A DNA stretch of 64,000 nt, from NCBI GenBank assembly GCA_965262745.1, contig OZ253558.1, positions 186,001 through 250,000 of the forward strand, in the 5' to 3' direction. This document shows, in pieces, positions 7,831 to 15,530 of the stretch (its first letter is position 1; each line of letters starts with the position of its first letter). Below the pieces are notes generated by a model. The model saw nothing but the letters and a program-made list of their open reading frames with translations, did no database searches and was not told the DNA's origin. The stretch is from JAJECS01 sp965262745 (GTDB lineage: Bacteria > Chloroflexota > UBA11872). The translations under genes and the position numbers were made by a program.

Positions 7831-8265
7831 TCACAATTCCCGTAGCCGCAGCCATGCGGGGTGATCGACGGGCAGCCGCCGGGGACGTCCGTCCGCGTCG
7901 ACGAAGGCGTTCTGGGTCGAAGCCGTGGCGAGCAGGGTGTCGCCCCGCCGAATCTCGTAGCGCAGCCGCACCCGCAGCCGTGAAATCTCGACCACCCATA
8001 CGTCCACCGTCACCAGGTCCTCGCCCTTGGCCGGGGAGACATAGCGACAGGTGCATTCCACCAACGACAGGAACATGCCACCGGCGGTGAGGTCCGCGTA
8101 GCCGAGGTCGATCGCCCGCAGCCAGCCGAGCCGCGCTTCCTCGAGCCAGAGGATGTAGCTGGAGTGGTGCGCGATGCCTTGCGCGTCGGTATCCGAATAG
8201 CGCACGCGCAGGGTTTCGCTGTGGGCCGGCGGCCCCTCGGATGTTTCGCGGCGTTCGCGGGCCAT
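7831..8265 (-). CDS. Hot-dog fold acyl-CoA thioesterase (YbgC/FcbC-like)
   Basis: 144 aa. LRVRYSDTDAQGIAHHSSYILW is the 4HBT family signature, with the catalytic Asp in the YSDTDAQG segment and a conserved beta-strand/helix after it. Members hydrolyse short or aromatic acyl-CoA thioesters in the cytosol. It is 17 bp downstream of the DUF4432 gene on the same strand, so the two are probably co-transcribed. Confidence 0.9.
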   Translation of the reverse strand: MARERRETSEGPPAHSETLRVRYSDTDAQGIAHHSSYILWLEEARLGWLRAIDLGYADLTAGGMFLSLVECTCRYVSPAKGEDLVTVDVWVVEISRLRVRLRYEIRRGDTLLATASTQNAFVDADGRPRRLPVDHPAWLRLREL

Positions 8266-8282
8266 TGGCCGCGCGAGGCGGA

Positions 8283-9362
8283 CTACGCCCCCACGCGCGC
8301 GAGGAAGGCGTCGATCGCGTCCGCCCCGTCGAGCACGTCGATGCTCACGTCAAAGGCCGCCGTCTCACCCGGCTCGAGGGTTTGCAGGTTGCCGTCGGCG
8401 CGGTTGCGGGTGCGGCCCAGCACGGTGCAGTTGCCCGGCTCGATGCCGGTCACGTAGTCCCCCGGCGTCGTGTTCTTCCAGTGGTTCAGATACGGCAGCT
8501 GCTGCTTGTTCCAGGTGAAGCCCAGGCCCAGCCCGCCGCCGAGACCACGGTTGATAATCGCCGCGCGGGCGGTGCCGTCCGCCTCGGCCTCCACGTCGTG
8601 AATCATCACCTGCACCTGCCAGTCGGCGGAAGGGCCTTCGTAGACCTCCCAACCCTGCTCGGTAGCCCCGGGATAGGCATCGTGGAACCGGCGGGACCGG
8701 CTGCGGACGTGCAACCGCGTGCCCTCGTCGAGCAGGGGATGGCCGGGGTTCATGTGGTAAAGGATCATCATGTGCTGCGGGCGGTGGCCCAGATTGGTCA
8801 CCGTGTCGTGGATCTCGATGGTGCTGGACCCGAGCGCGGTTTCGATGCGGCGGACAAGCTCGAGGTTCTCCCCGTAGAGCAGCGCCTGGCGCACGCGGCC
8901 CTGGACCCACATGCGGTAGTCGTCGCCCTCCCAGGCCCCATCCGCCCAGACATTCGTCGCGCCCAGGTTTGACAGGCGGCCATGCAGGCCCTCGGCGCCG
9001 TTCTCGTCATCGTCATCGACCGGATCGCCGGCGTTGGTCAGACCGCCCGTGACCAGCAGCCCGAGCACCGTGGTGCGAATCCAGCCCTGACCGCCGGGCT
9101 CGTAGCGCGCGCCCTGCACCTCGCCGGTCGGCGTGCGAAAGGCAAGGGGTATGCCGCGGTACCAGGCGCCCGAGATGTCCAATGCCCGCCCCGGCAGCAC
9201 GGTGAATCGAAGACCGGACCCCGTATCGAGATCGACCGCCTCCACGCCGTCGCCCGAGCCCCCGTCCAGACGGTATTCGCGGACGCCGCCGACCTGGGAG
9301 AGGTCGCCAACGCGCTCCATCAACTCCGCGCGGGTGTAGTCACGTCCCCAGAGCGTCGGCAT
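8283..9362 (-). CDS. DUF4432 (aldose 1-epimerase-like) protein
   Basis: 359 aa from ATG 9362. It has the galactose-mutarotase-like beta-sandwich pattern of DUF4432: an RFTVLPGRALDIS segment near residue 55, LLVTGGLTNAG near 105 and a Gly-rich C-terminal half. Acidic and histidine positions suited to sugar binding occur around LHGRLSN and LYHMNPGHPL. It is probably a cytosolic sugar-processing protein of unknown substrate. The start was chosen at the first residue resembling the family; the upstream in-frame sequence is repeat-derived. Confidence 0.82.
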   Translation of the reverse strand: MPTLWGRDYTRAELMERVGDLSQVGGVREYRLDGGSGDGVEAVDLDTGSGLRFTVLPGRALDISGAWYRGIPLAFRTPTGEVQGARYEPGGQGWIRTTVLGLLVTGGLTNAGDPVDDDDENGAEGLHGRLSNLGATNVWADGAWEGDDYRMWVQGRVRQALLYGENLELVRRIETALGSSTIEIHDTVTNLGHRPQHMMILYHMNPGHPLLDEGTRLHVRSRSRRFHDAYPGATEQGWEVYEGPSADWQVQVMIHDVEAEADGTARAAIINRGLGGGLGLGFTWNKQQLPYLNHWKNTTPGDYVTGIEPGNCTVLGRTRNRADGNLQTLEPGETAAFDVSIDVLDGADAIDAFLARVGA

Positions 9363-9773
9363 CCCGTAACCCCCATCGGTATCGAGGGCCGCATTGTAGG
9401 CGGGCTGGGGCAGGGACGACCCTGCTCTCCCGCAGTCTCGTACGCCCCAGGGCTGAACGGTCTGTCCCGGCCCCACCGATCCCTCGGGCCTTCCGAGGGC
9501 TCTGGAACATGCAAGGCAGAAGCAGGGAGCCCTCGCCCCGGCGCTCCTCCTCAGGGGGAAGATGATGGCTGGCTGCTCTCCAAGGCCATCCCCACCTTCG
9601 CGGACCCGGCCCTCTCCCGGGAGAGCGCGCCTTGTTTCCCACGCCTGGGGGAGCACGCCTTCTTTCCCTCTCCTGGGGAACCGCGCCTTTTTCCCCTCTC
9701 CTGGGGGAGAGGGTTAGGGTGAGGGGCTCTGCCGTCGGCAGCCGCCGAGCCTGCGCTCGCTGGACGAGGCCAC
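9363..9773. other. Gene-free repeat-rich intergenic region
   Basis: Contains stacked C/T-rich and G/A-rich segments (CCCTCTCCTGGGG variants). These include the palindrome at 9694-9713 and the flanking GGGTTAGGGTGAGGGG typical of a second dispersed repeat family. No credible coding frame is present. Confidence 0.6.
9694..9713. repeat. CCCTCTCC/GGAGAGGG palindrome (second dispersed family)
   Basis: Eight-base arms followed by TTAGGGTGAGGGGC. Related copies: 10211-10231, 45182-45213 and a degenerate one overlapping the end of the gene at 46274. Confidence 0.7.
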
Positions 9774-10175
9774 ATGTCGCAGCCGTCCCGTCCCTTCGAG
9801 AAGACCCCGCCACGGCTCATCGAGTTGGCCAGGGCCCTCCGCCGAGGCCAGACAGATGCCGAAGGTGTGCTCTGGCAGTTGGTGCGCCGCCGGGGAATGG
9901 GGGCTAAGTTTCGCCGCCAGCACCCGATCGCCCGCTTTGTGCTGGACTTCTACTGCCATGAGTTGCGCTTGGCAGTTGAGGTGGACGGGGGCCAGCACGC
10001 CACCCAGACCGGACGCGCAAGTGATGTAAGGCGCACCGCCACTCTCAAGGCTCGGGGTATCCATGTGCTGCGGTTCTCGAATCTCGAGGTCCTACAGGAA
10101 ACGATCACCGTGGCTGATGCGCTTTGGCACGCGTGCCAAGAGCGCTTGGCGGCTAACCGCCAGGCATCGACGTGA
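9774..10175 (+). CDS. DUF559 / Vsr-like endonuclease domain protein
   Basis: 133 aa. The DUF559 pattern is complete: LARALRRGQTDAEGVLWQLVR, the KFRRQHPIARFVLDFYC segment carrying the PD-type acid, the VEVDGGQH motif (E-x-D) and a C-terminal VLRFSN strand. The fold is the restriction-endonuclease-like fold related to very-short-patch repair nucleases. Such genes often occur as singletons in repeat-rich DNA, and this one is bracketed by two palindromes of the same family. Biological role is not established for the family. Confidence 0.88.
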   Translation: MSQPSRPFEKTPPRLIELARALRRGQTDAEGVLWQLVRRRGMGAKFRRQHPIARFVLDFYCHELRLAVEVDGGQHATQTGRASDVRRTATLKARGIHVLRFSNLEVLQETITVADALWHACQERLAANRQAST

Positions 10176-10210
10176 TGCGGGCGTGTAGCCCGAAATACCC
10201 CTCACCCCGG

Positions 10211-10231
10211 CCCTCTCCCAATGGGAGAGGG
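10211..10231. repeat. CCCTCTCCC/GGGAGAGGG palindrome
   Basis: Nine-base perfect arms, 3-base loop, preceded by CCCTCACCCCGG. It lies 35 bp after the DUF559 gene; with the copy at 9694-9713 it brackets that gene. Confidence 0.75.
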
Positions 10232-10306
10232 GGTAGGACAGGCAGAGAGGATAGGGCTCGCGGGGAGAGGTCTAGGGTGACGGTATAGGCGCAGGGCTAC
10301 GTTTTG

Positions 10307-11209
10307 CTAGCCCGTCGGCGCCTGATGCACCTCGGCCGGATCGACGACGCAGAGTTCGGCGCCGGTGTTGCGGCCCTTGGGAATGGGCCAGGTGACGCCG
10401 TACCGCAGCGGCGTCACGCGACCGTCGACGATGAAGAACAGCTCCGGGTCGGCGGCGAACATGGCACGCGCGGTGCGCTCCAGGTCCTGGGCGCGGAAGA
10501 GACGGGCCACGGCGTTGCCGACGGCGCCGCGCTGCACGAGGCCGCGCTGCTCCAGACCCTCGCCCAGCCGGTTGAAGTCGTAGCTGCGCTCGGGCATGCC
10601 GGGGAAGTTGGGGTCGGGTCCCCACGTCTGGCTGCGCAGGGGGACGACGCGGCCGTCCGGCGTGCGCTGGAGTCCTTCTGTCACGCGCGGGCGCCGGTGG
10701 GTACCGATCTCTTGTTCCATGAAGTGACCCGCGGTGAGGTTCTGATAGGGCACGCCCAGCAGCAGGAACCACCCGTCGAGGTCGAACACGGCGCGCATCG
10801 ATGGTTGGGCGTCCCAACCGTCCTGACCGCCGGCGTCGATGATGTCGTCGCGCAGCGGCCCGATGGCGGCGACGGTCTGCACGATGTGGATCGTGCGGCG
10901 CGCGTCGGGGCGGCGGAAGACATGGTTGGGAATGGCGCCGGTCGTGCCCGGCGTCTCCGCCGGGTCGAAGACGAAACCGGGCTCGCGGAATTGCCCGGTG
11001 AAGGTGGGCGCAATCAGCGTTCCCTCGGGTCCGAGCGCCGCGAGCAGCGCGTCCACCACCGTTGCCGCCCCGCCGGCGACGGTGCCGATGCTCCGCAGCG
11101 AGCTGTGGACCATCACCAGACCCCCGCGCGGCAAGCCCAGCCGCTCCAGATCGGCCGTGAGTTCCGGGCCTGTTCGAGTTTCGCGGCCGCGCGCCGCGGG
11201 CTCAGGCAC
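10307..11209 (-). CDS. AAC(3)-family (YokD-like) N-acetyltransferase-like protein
   Basis: 300 aa. GLPRGGLVMVHSSLRSIG and LGPEGTLIAPTFT match the aminoglycoside 3-N-acetyltransferase family fold. GIP-type NHVFRR and a PYQNLTAGHFMEQE segment align with its active-site region. The GTG start at 11209 overlaps the stop of the upstream isomerase gene (11202-11204), indicating translational coupling. In this setting (isomerase and TPP enzyme upstream) the substrate is more likely a cellular amine or amino sugar than an antibiotic. Confidence 0.82.
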   Translation of the reverse strand: MPEPAARGRETRTGPELTADLERLGLPRGGLVMVHSSLRSIGTVAGGAATVVDALLAALGPEGTLIAPTFTGQFREPGFVFDPAETPGTTGAIPNHVFRRPDARRTIHIVQTVAAIGPLRDDIIDAGGQDGWDAQPSMRAVFDLDGWFLLLGVPYQNLTAGHFMEQEIGTHRRPRVTEGLQRTPDGRVVPLRSQTWGPDPNFPGMPERSYDFNRLGEGLEQRGLVQRGAVGNAVARLFRAQDLERTARAMFAADPELFFIVDGRVTPLRYGVTWPIPKGRNTGAELCVVDPAEVHQAPTG

Positions 11210-12053
11210 CGCCGGCGCCGAGCTCGGTTTCGAGCTGCCGCATGTAGGTGATGGCGTCGCGGGTGTAGCGGTCGAAGAAATCGGCGTGGCCGCCGGCGCG
11301 GAAGACGGTGAATGGGTCGGCGGCGTCCGGCAGCAGCTCGAACGCCAGCGTGCCCGTGTAGTCGACCTCGTCGAGTGCCTGCAGCACCTCGCGGAAGTCG
11401 AGGTGGCCGTAGCCCGGCGGCAGACGGTTGGAGTCGGCGAGATGCATGTGCGCGAGATGCGGACCGGCGTGACGTATGGCGTCACCCAGGGACGCTTCCT
11501 CGATGTTCATATGGAACGTGTCGCCCATCGCGCCGCCGTTCGTCAGGCCGACGGCCTCCCAGAGTTCGACGGCCTGCTCCAGGCGGTTGAGGAAGTAGGT
11601 CTCGAACCGCGTCCAGCATTCGAGTGCGACGCTCACGCCGCGCTCGGCCGCGTATTCGCCCGCGGCGCGCAGCCCGTCCACCGCCCAACGCCACTCGTCC
11701 GCGGCGTCGGCCAGCGGCTGCAGCTTCATCGAGGCGCTGGGCCGTCCGACGATCACCGGCGCCCCGACGTCAACCGCGAGATCGGTGAGTGAATTCAGAT
11801 AGGCCAGCGCGTTGCGGCGAATTTCCGGGTCCGGGTTGGCGAAGTCGCGGTCCGCGCTGATAACCGAGCTGATTGAGCTCACGGCAATGCCCGCGTCCGC
11901 GGCCCGCCGCCGCACAGCGGGCGCGTCGTAGGTCTCGGGCTGGCCCAGGAGCTCGATGCCGTCGTAGCCAAACCGCGCCACGCGGTCGATGGAGGCGCCG
12001 ATGTCCTCGCCGTAGTAGACCAGCGCGCTATAGGCGTATTTGAATCGCCGCAT
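11202..12053 (-). CDS. Sugar phosphate isomerase/epimerase (AP-endonuclease-2-like TIM barrel)
   Basis: 283 aa. The TIM barrel is recognisable from GYDGIELLGQPETYD, ERGVSVALECWTRFETYF (metal-ligand Glu), FHMNIEEAS, HLAHMHLADSNRLPPGYGHLDF (His/Asp ligands) and GTLAFELLPDA. These are the usual divalent-metal residues of IolE/IolH/xylose-isomerase-like proteins. The start ATG overlaps the TGA of the TPP enzyme gene (TGATG) and its stop overlaps the next gene's GTG, so the three genes form one tightly coupled operon. Confidence 0.9.
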   Translation of the reverse strand: MRRFKYAYSALVYYGEDIGASIDRVARFGYDGIELLGQPETYDAPAVRRRAADAGIAVSSISSVISADRDFANPDPEIRRNALAYLNSLTDLAVDVGAPVIVGRPSASMKLQPLADAADEWRWAVDGLRAAGEYAAERGVSVALECWTRFETYFLNRLEQAVELWEAVGLTNGGAMGDTFHMNIEEASLGDAIRHAGPHLAHMHLADSNRLPPGYGHLDFREVLQALDEVDYTGTLAFELLPDAADPFTVFRAGGHADFFDRYTRDAITYMRQLETELGAGGA

Positions 12054-13912
12054 CAGGCCGATTCCTCAGGTTGGGGTGCCGAGTATCGCACCTCGGAGCC
12101 GCGCGGCATGGGCGCCGGCTCGGCGCGGCCGGGCTCGTACCACGCGCCTGCAATCGGGGGCCGCACGGCATCCGCGGCCACCACCAGGTCCACCACGCAT
12201 GGGCGGCCGCAATCGAGCGCCCAGCGAATGGCGTCCTCGACTTCGTCATGGCGGGTCACGCGCACGCCTTCGGCACCCAAGGCGCGCCCGAGCACCGCGT
12301 AGTCCACCTCGACGGTGTATTCGGTGCCGATGATCCGCCCGCCGAAGTCGGCCAGTTGACCGTCGCGGATGGCCGCCAGCGAGGAGTTGTTGAACACCAG
12401 CCAGACGACCGGCAGGCCCCACTCGACGGCCGTGGAGACTTCCTGGTTGACCATCAGAAAGCCGCCGTCGCCGGTGATCGCGACGCAGGCCTTGTCGGGC
12501 TGGGCCAATTTGGCGCCGATGATGGCCGTTGGCCCCCAGCCCATGGGCGTCCAGCCGCCCGGATTGAGGAAGCGTCCGCCGCTGCGTACGGGATAGAAGG
12601 CGGCGAAGTAGTGCGCGTGGTTGCCGGTATCGACGGAGATGATCGAGTCGTCCGGCAGCATGCGCCGAACCTGGTCGGCCAAGCGCAGCGGTTGCATGGG
12701 CGTCGCGTCGGGCGGCGTTAGCTCATGCGAGTACGCGCGCATGGCGCGGCGGATCAATGCGGCGTCAGCGGCGGCCGACGCCCGCCCGCCGAGACGCTCG
12801 ACGGCCTCGTGCAGATCGTTCACCACCGCCAGCGCGTCGCCTTCCAGCCCCAACTCGATCGGTCCCGCGCGTCCCATCTCGCGGGCCTCGATGTCGATCT
12901 GGATGATGCGGTTCTGCGGCACGAACGGTTTGCCCTCGGTCCACCAGCTGGTCGATTCATCGGCGAAGCGATAGCCGACCGCGAGGATCACGTCGGCGCG
13001 CTCGCGAATCAGCTCGTGCGCCACGGGATGCCCCAGCCAACCGACCATCCCCACCGCGAGCGGATGGTCCTCGGGCACCACGCCCTTGGAGACGAACGAC
13101 GAGGCGATGGCCGCTCCAAGGCTCTCGGCCAGCGCGGCGACGGCCGCTCCCGCGCCGGAGATGAGCGCGCCGTTGCCCGCGATGATGACGGGAAACTCGG
13201 CCTCGACCAGCGCCTGGGCCGCGCTGTTCGTGAGCTCGGCGTCGGCCCGCGGCCGCGCCCGAGCCGGGAACGGGTCGGGGTCTTCGGGCAGCGTGTCAAC
13301 TTCAGCCGCTTGCAGGTCCCAGGGAATCTCCAGGCCAACAGGTCCCGGCCGTCCAACCTGCGCCGCCGTGAATGCCTTGCGTACGGCGGTTGGAATCGTG
13401 CGCGGGTCGGCGATGGACCAGACACGCTTGGTGATGGGCTGCAGCATTTGCATGAACGCCTGATCCGTCGGCGCGGTATCCGGGCGCGAGGTCTCCTGCA
13501 ACTGCCCACGGCCGTACCAGCGCTGGATGGGCGCTCCCACGATCGCCAGCACCGGGCTGGAGGTGGACATGGCCGTGGCGATGCCCATGATCATGTTGGC
13601 GGCGCCCGGTCCCACCGAGGAGCAGCACACGCCGACCTGGCCGCTGACGCGGGCATAGCCGTCGGCGATGTGCGCCGCCGCCTGTTCATGGCGCACGAGC
13701 TTGAAGTCGATCTGGTCGGAGCCGTGGATCGCGTCCAGGATGTTGGTGTTGCCGTGACCGGGAATGCCAAACACATAACGCACGCCGTGCCGTTCGAGCG
13801 CGTCTATGAGGACTTCAGCGCCGTTCAATGAACTTGAGCCATGTCGAGGGGCGCTTGTGTGGACATGTCGCGCCGCGGACCGGCGTGGTTGGTTTCCATC
13901 TGAGGGATCCAC
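12053..13912 (-). CDS. Thiamine-diphosphate enzyme, acetolactate-synthase-like
   Basis: 619 aa from GTG 13912. The true start may be TTG 13828, since NGAEVLIDALERHGVRYVFG is where the family begins. The cofactor-activating Glu is in VRHEQAAAHIADGYAR. The central transhydrogenase-like domain follows, and the TPP/Mg motif GDGGFLMVN...VFNNSS is intact near residue 485. Relatives include acetolactate synthase, glyoxylate carboligase and IolD. Together with the downstream sugar isomerase, a role in carbohydrate or 2-keto-acid breakdown is more likely than branched-chain amino acid synthesis, and no small regulatory subunit gene is adjacent. Confidence 0.88.
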   Translation of the reverse strand: MDPSDGNQPRRSAARHVHTSAPRHGSSSLNGAEVLIDALERHGVRYVFGIPGHGNTNILDAIHGSDQIDFKLVRHEQAAAHIADGYARVSGQVGVCCSSVGPGAANMIMGIATAMSTSSPVLAIVGAPIQRWYGRGQLQETSRPDTAPTDQAFMQMLQPITKRVWSIADPRTIPTAVRKAFTAAQVGRPGPVGLEIPWDLQAAEVDTLPEDPDPFPARARPRADAELTNSAAQALVEAEFPVIIAGNGALISGAGAAVAALAESLGAAIASSFVSKGVVPEDHPLAVGMVGWLGHPVAHELIRERADVILAVGYRFADESTSWWTEGKPFVPQNRIIQIDIEAREMGRAGPIELGLEGDALAVVNDLHEAVERLGGRASAAADAALIRRAMRAYSHELTPPDATPMQPLRLADQVRRMLPDDSIISVDTGNHAHYFAAFYPVRSGGRFLNPGGWTPMGWGPTAIIGAKLAQPDKACVAITGDGGFLMVNQEVSTAVEWGLPVVWLVFNNSSLAAIRDGQLADFGGRIIGTEYTVEVDYAVLGRALGAEGVRVTRHDEVEDAIRWALDCGRPCVVDLVVAADAVRPPIAGAWYEPGRAEPAPMPRGSEVRYSAPQPEESA

Positions 13913-14282
13913 CTACCGTCGCACAAGATGCCAGCGTAGCCGGTCTTCAGCGTTGTCGGTGTCACCGTGGAGAACGGAGTAGCGGCCGCAAAAAACCTCA
14001 GGCAGCTGCAGGGATTCAATCGTCGAATCGACATGGATGCAATCTTGCATTTACGGCTCAAATCTTGACAGTCCGTCCGGCGGCGGGCAGATTGGTGGTG
14101 CTGGGCGGTCAGCGCTTCCGAGAATCGACCGTACGATTGAATTCCGTAATCCTCTTCCTACCCCGATCCGTGCCAGACATCTCGCGGGATTGGTCTGGAA
14201 TGATGATCGACCGCACCCGTCTTGGCTGGCTTTCTCGCCGACTCTCGCCGCGGGGCCGGCTCCCGTGCTGAGAAGCTGACGC
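13913..14282. other. Divergent intergenic region, no gene
   Basis: Separates the minus-strand TPP operon from the plus-strand repair operon. It is less GC-rich than its flanks. A TTGACA occurs near 14065 but has no convincing partner at the right spacing, so no promoter is called. Confidence 0.5.
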
Positions 14283-15530
14283 ATGTTTCGCTTTGTCCAC
14301 GCCGCCGACGTGCACCTCGACACGCCGTATCGGCGTCATGACGAGGCCGTGCGCGCGCGGCTGCGCGAGGCCGGGCGTGAAGCCTTCACACGCTTGGTGG
14401 ATCTGGCGCTCGAGCGTGAGGTCGATGCGCTGCTGCTTGCCGGGGACCTCTTCGACAACGAGTGGCTGACCCTGGCGACCGAGCGCGTGCTGGTTGATGA
14501 GCTGACACGCGCGACCAGCGCGGGGCTGACCGTGGTCTATGCCACCGGCAATCACGATCCAGGGCGGGCCAACTACCGCGCCATGGGCATCGGCTGGCCG
14601 GAGGAGCGGTTCCATGTGGTCGCGTCGCGCCAGCCGCGGTCGATCGCCGTCGAGCGCGAGGGCGACGTGGTGGGATGGGTCGTCGCGGCGGGGCATCAGA
14701 CGCCGCACGAGGACCGCGATCTGGCTGCGGCATTCCCGCCCGCGCCCGGGCCGGAGCCGGCCGTAGCCCTGCTGCACGCCCAGGTGATGAGCGCCGCAGC
14801 GGCCGAGCAGCACGATCGCTACGCCCCCACCACGCTGGACGGCCTGGACCCCAGCTATGCCTACTGGGCGCTGGGCCACATTCACCAGCGCCAAGAGGTG
14901 CGGCGGGATCCTCCGATTCACTATCCGGGCAACGTGCAGGGCCGGCACCCTGCCGAGGACGGCGCCAAGGGAGCATTGGTGGTGACGCTGGCTGCCGGGG
15001 AGGCGCCGGAGGTTGAGTTCCAGGCGCTGGCGCCGGTTCGCTGGGAGACGCTCGCGCCCGCCGGGCTTGACGCGGCGCGCAACCTGGCAGACGTGCACGC
15101 CGCCGTGACCGCGGCGTTCAACGGACGACGGGGCGGCGCACCGCCCGACCAAGAGTGGATTCTGCGCGTTGACCTGCGCGGGGCCTGTCCGCTGGCGCCA
15201 TTGCTCGCCAGCGCCGATGAGCGGACCGAGCTGGCCGCGCAGCTGCGCGAAGACCTTGGCGTGCTGGATGTCGAGGTGCGCGACCGGGGTCTGCATCGGC
15301 CACTGGACCTCAAGTCCTACCGCGACCAGCCGCACCTGCTCGGTCAGACGCTTGAGCTGTTGGACCTCGCGTCGACCGACGACGCGGCGCTGGACAGCAT
15401 TACGCCGGACCAACTGGCGGGGGGCGACGGCGGCGACGAAGTCGCGCGCCGCGAGTATCTGCGGGAGCTGCTGGAAGGCCTGGACACCGCGGCGGGCGAG
15501 CGGCTGCTACGTGACTCGGAGACGTCATGA
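14283..15530 (+). CDS. SbcD/YhaO-like DNA repair metallophosphoesterase
   Basis: 415 aa. All calcineurin-like phosphoesterase motifs are present in order: DVHLDTP (near residue 9), AGDLFDNEW (near 57), TGNHDPG (near 88), LLHAQV (near 162) and LGHIHQR (near 198). These coordinate two metal ions for exonuclease/phosphodiesterase chemistry. The C-terminal 150 residues would bind the partner ATPase. The stop overlaps the partner ATG (ATGA at 15527-15530), so synthesis of the two subunits is coupled. The pair resembles B. subtilis YhaO/YhaN and the Mre11-Rad50 class. Confidence 0.92.
   Translation: MFRFVHAADVHLDTPYRRHDEAVRARLREAGREAFTRLVDLALEREVDALLLAGDLFDNEWLTLATERVLVDELTRATSAGLTVVYATGNHDPGRANYRAMGIGWPEERFHVVASRQPRSIAVEREGDVVGWVVAAGHQTPHEDRDLAAAFPPAPGPEPAVALLHAQVMSAAAAEQHDRYAPTTLDGLDPSYAYWALGHIHQRQEVRRDPPIHYPGNVQGRHPAEDGAKGALVVTLAAGEAPEVEFQALAPVRWETLAPAGLDAARNLADVHAAVTAAFNGRRGGAPPDQEWILRVDLRGACPLAPLLASADERTELAAQLREDLGVLDVEVRDRGLHRPLDLKSYRDQPHLLGQTLELLDLASTDDAALDSITPDQLAGGDGGDEVARREYLRELLEGLDTAAGERLLRDSETS

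Noticed and set aside
10307..11209. Antibiotic resistance call for the AAC(3)-like and APH-like genes (also 38936-40021)
   Set aside because: Both folds cover many non-resistance enzymes and the metabolic context gives no support for resistance.
14109..15413. 434-codon minus-strand frame antisense to the SbcD-like gene
   Set aside because: No recognisable domain; opposite strand encodes an intact metallophosphoesterase.
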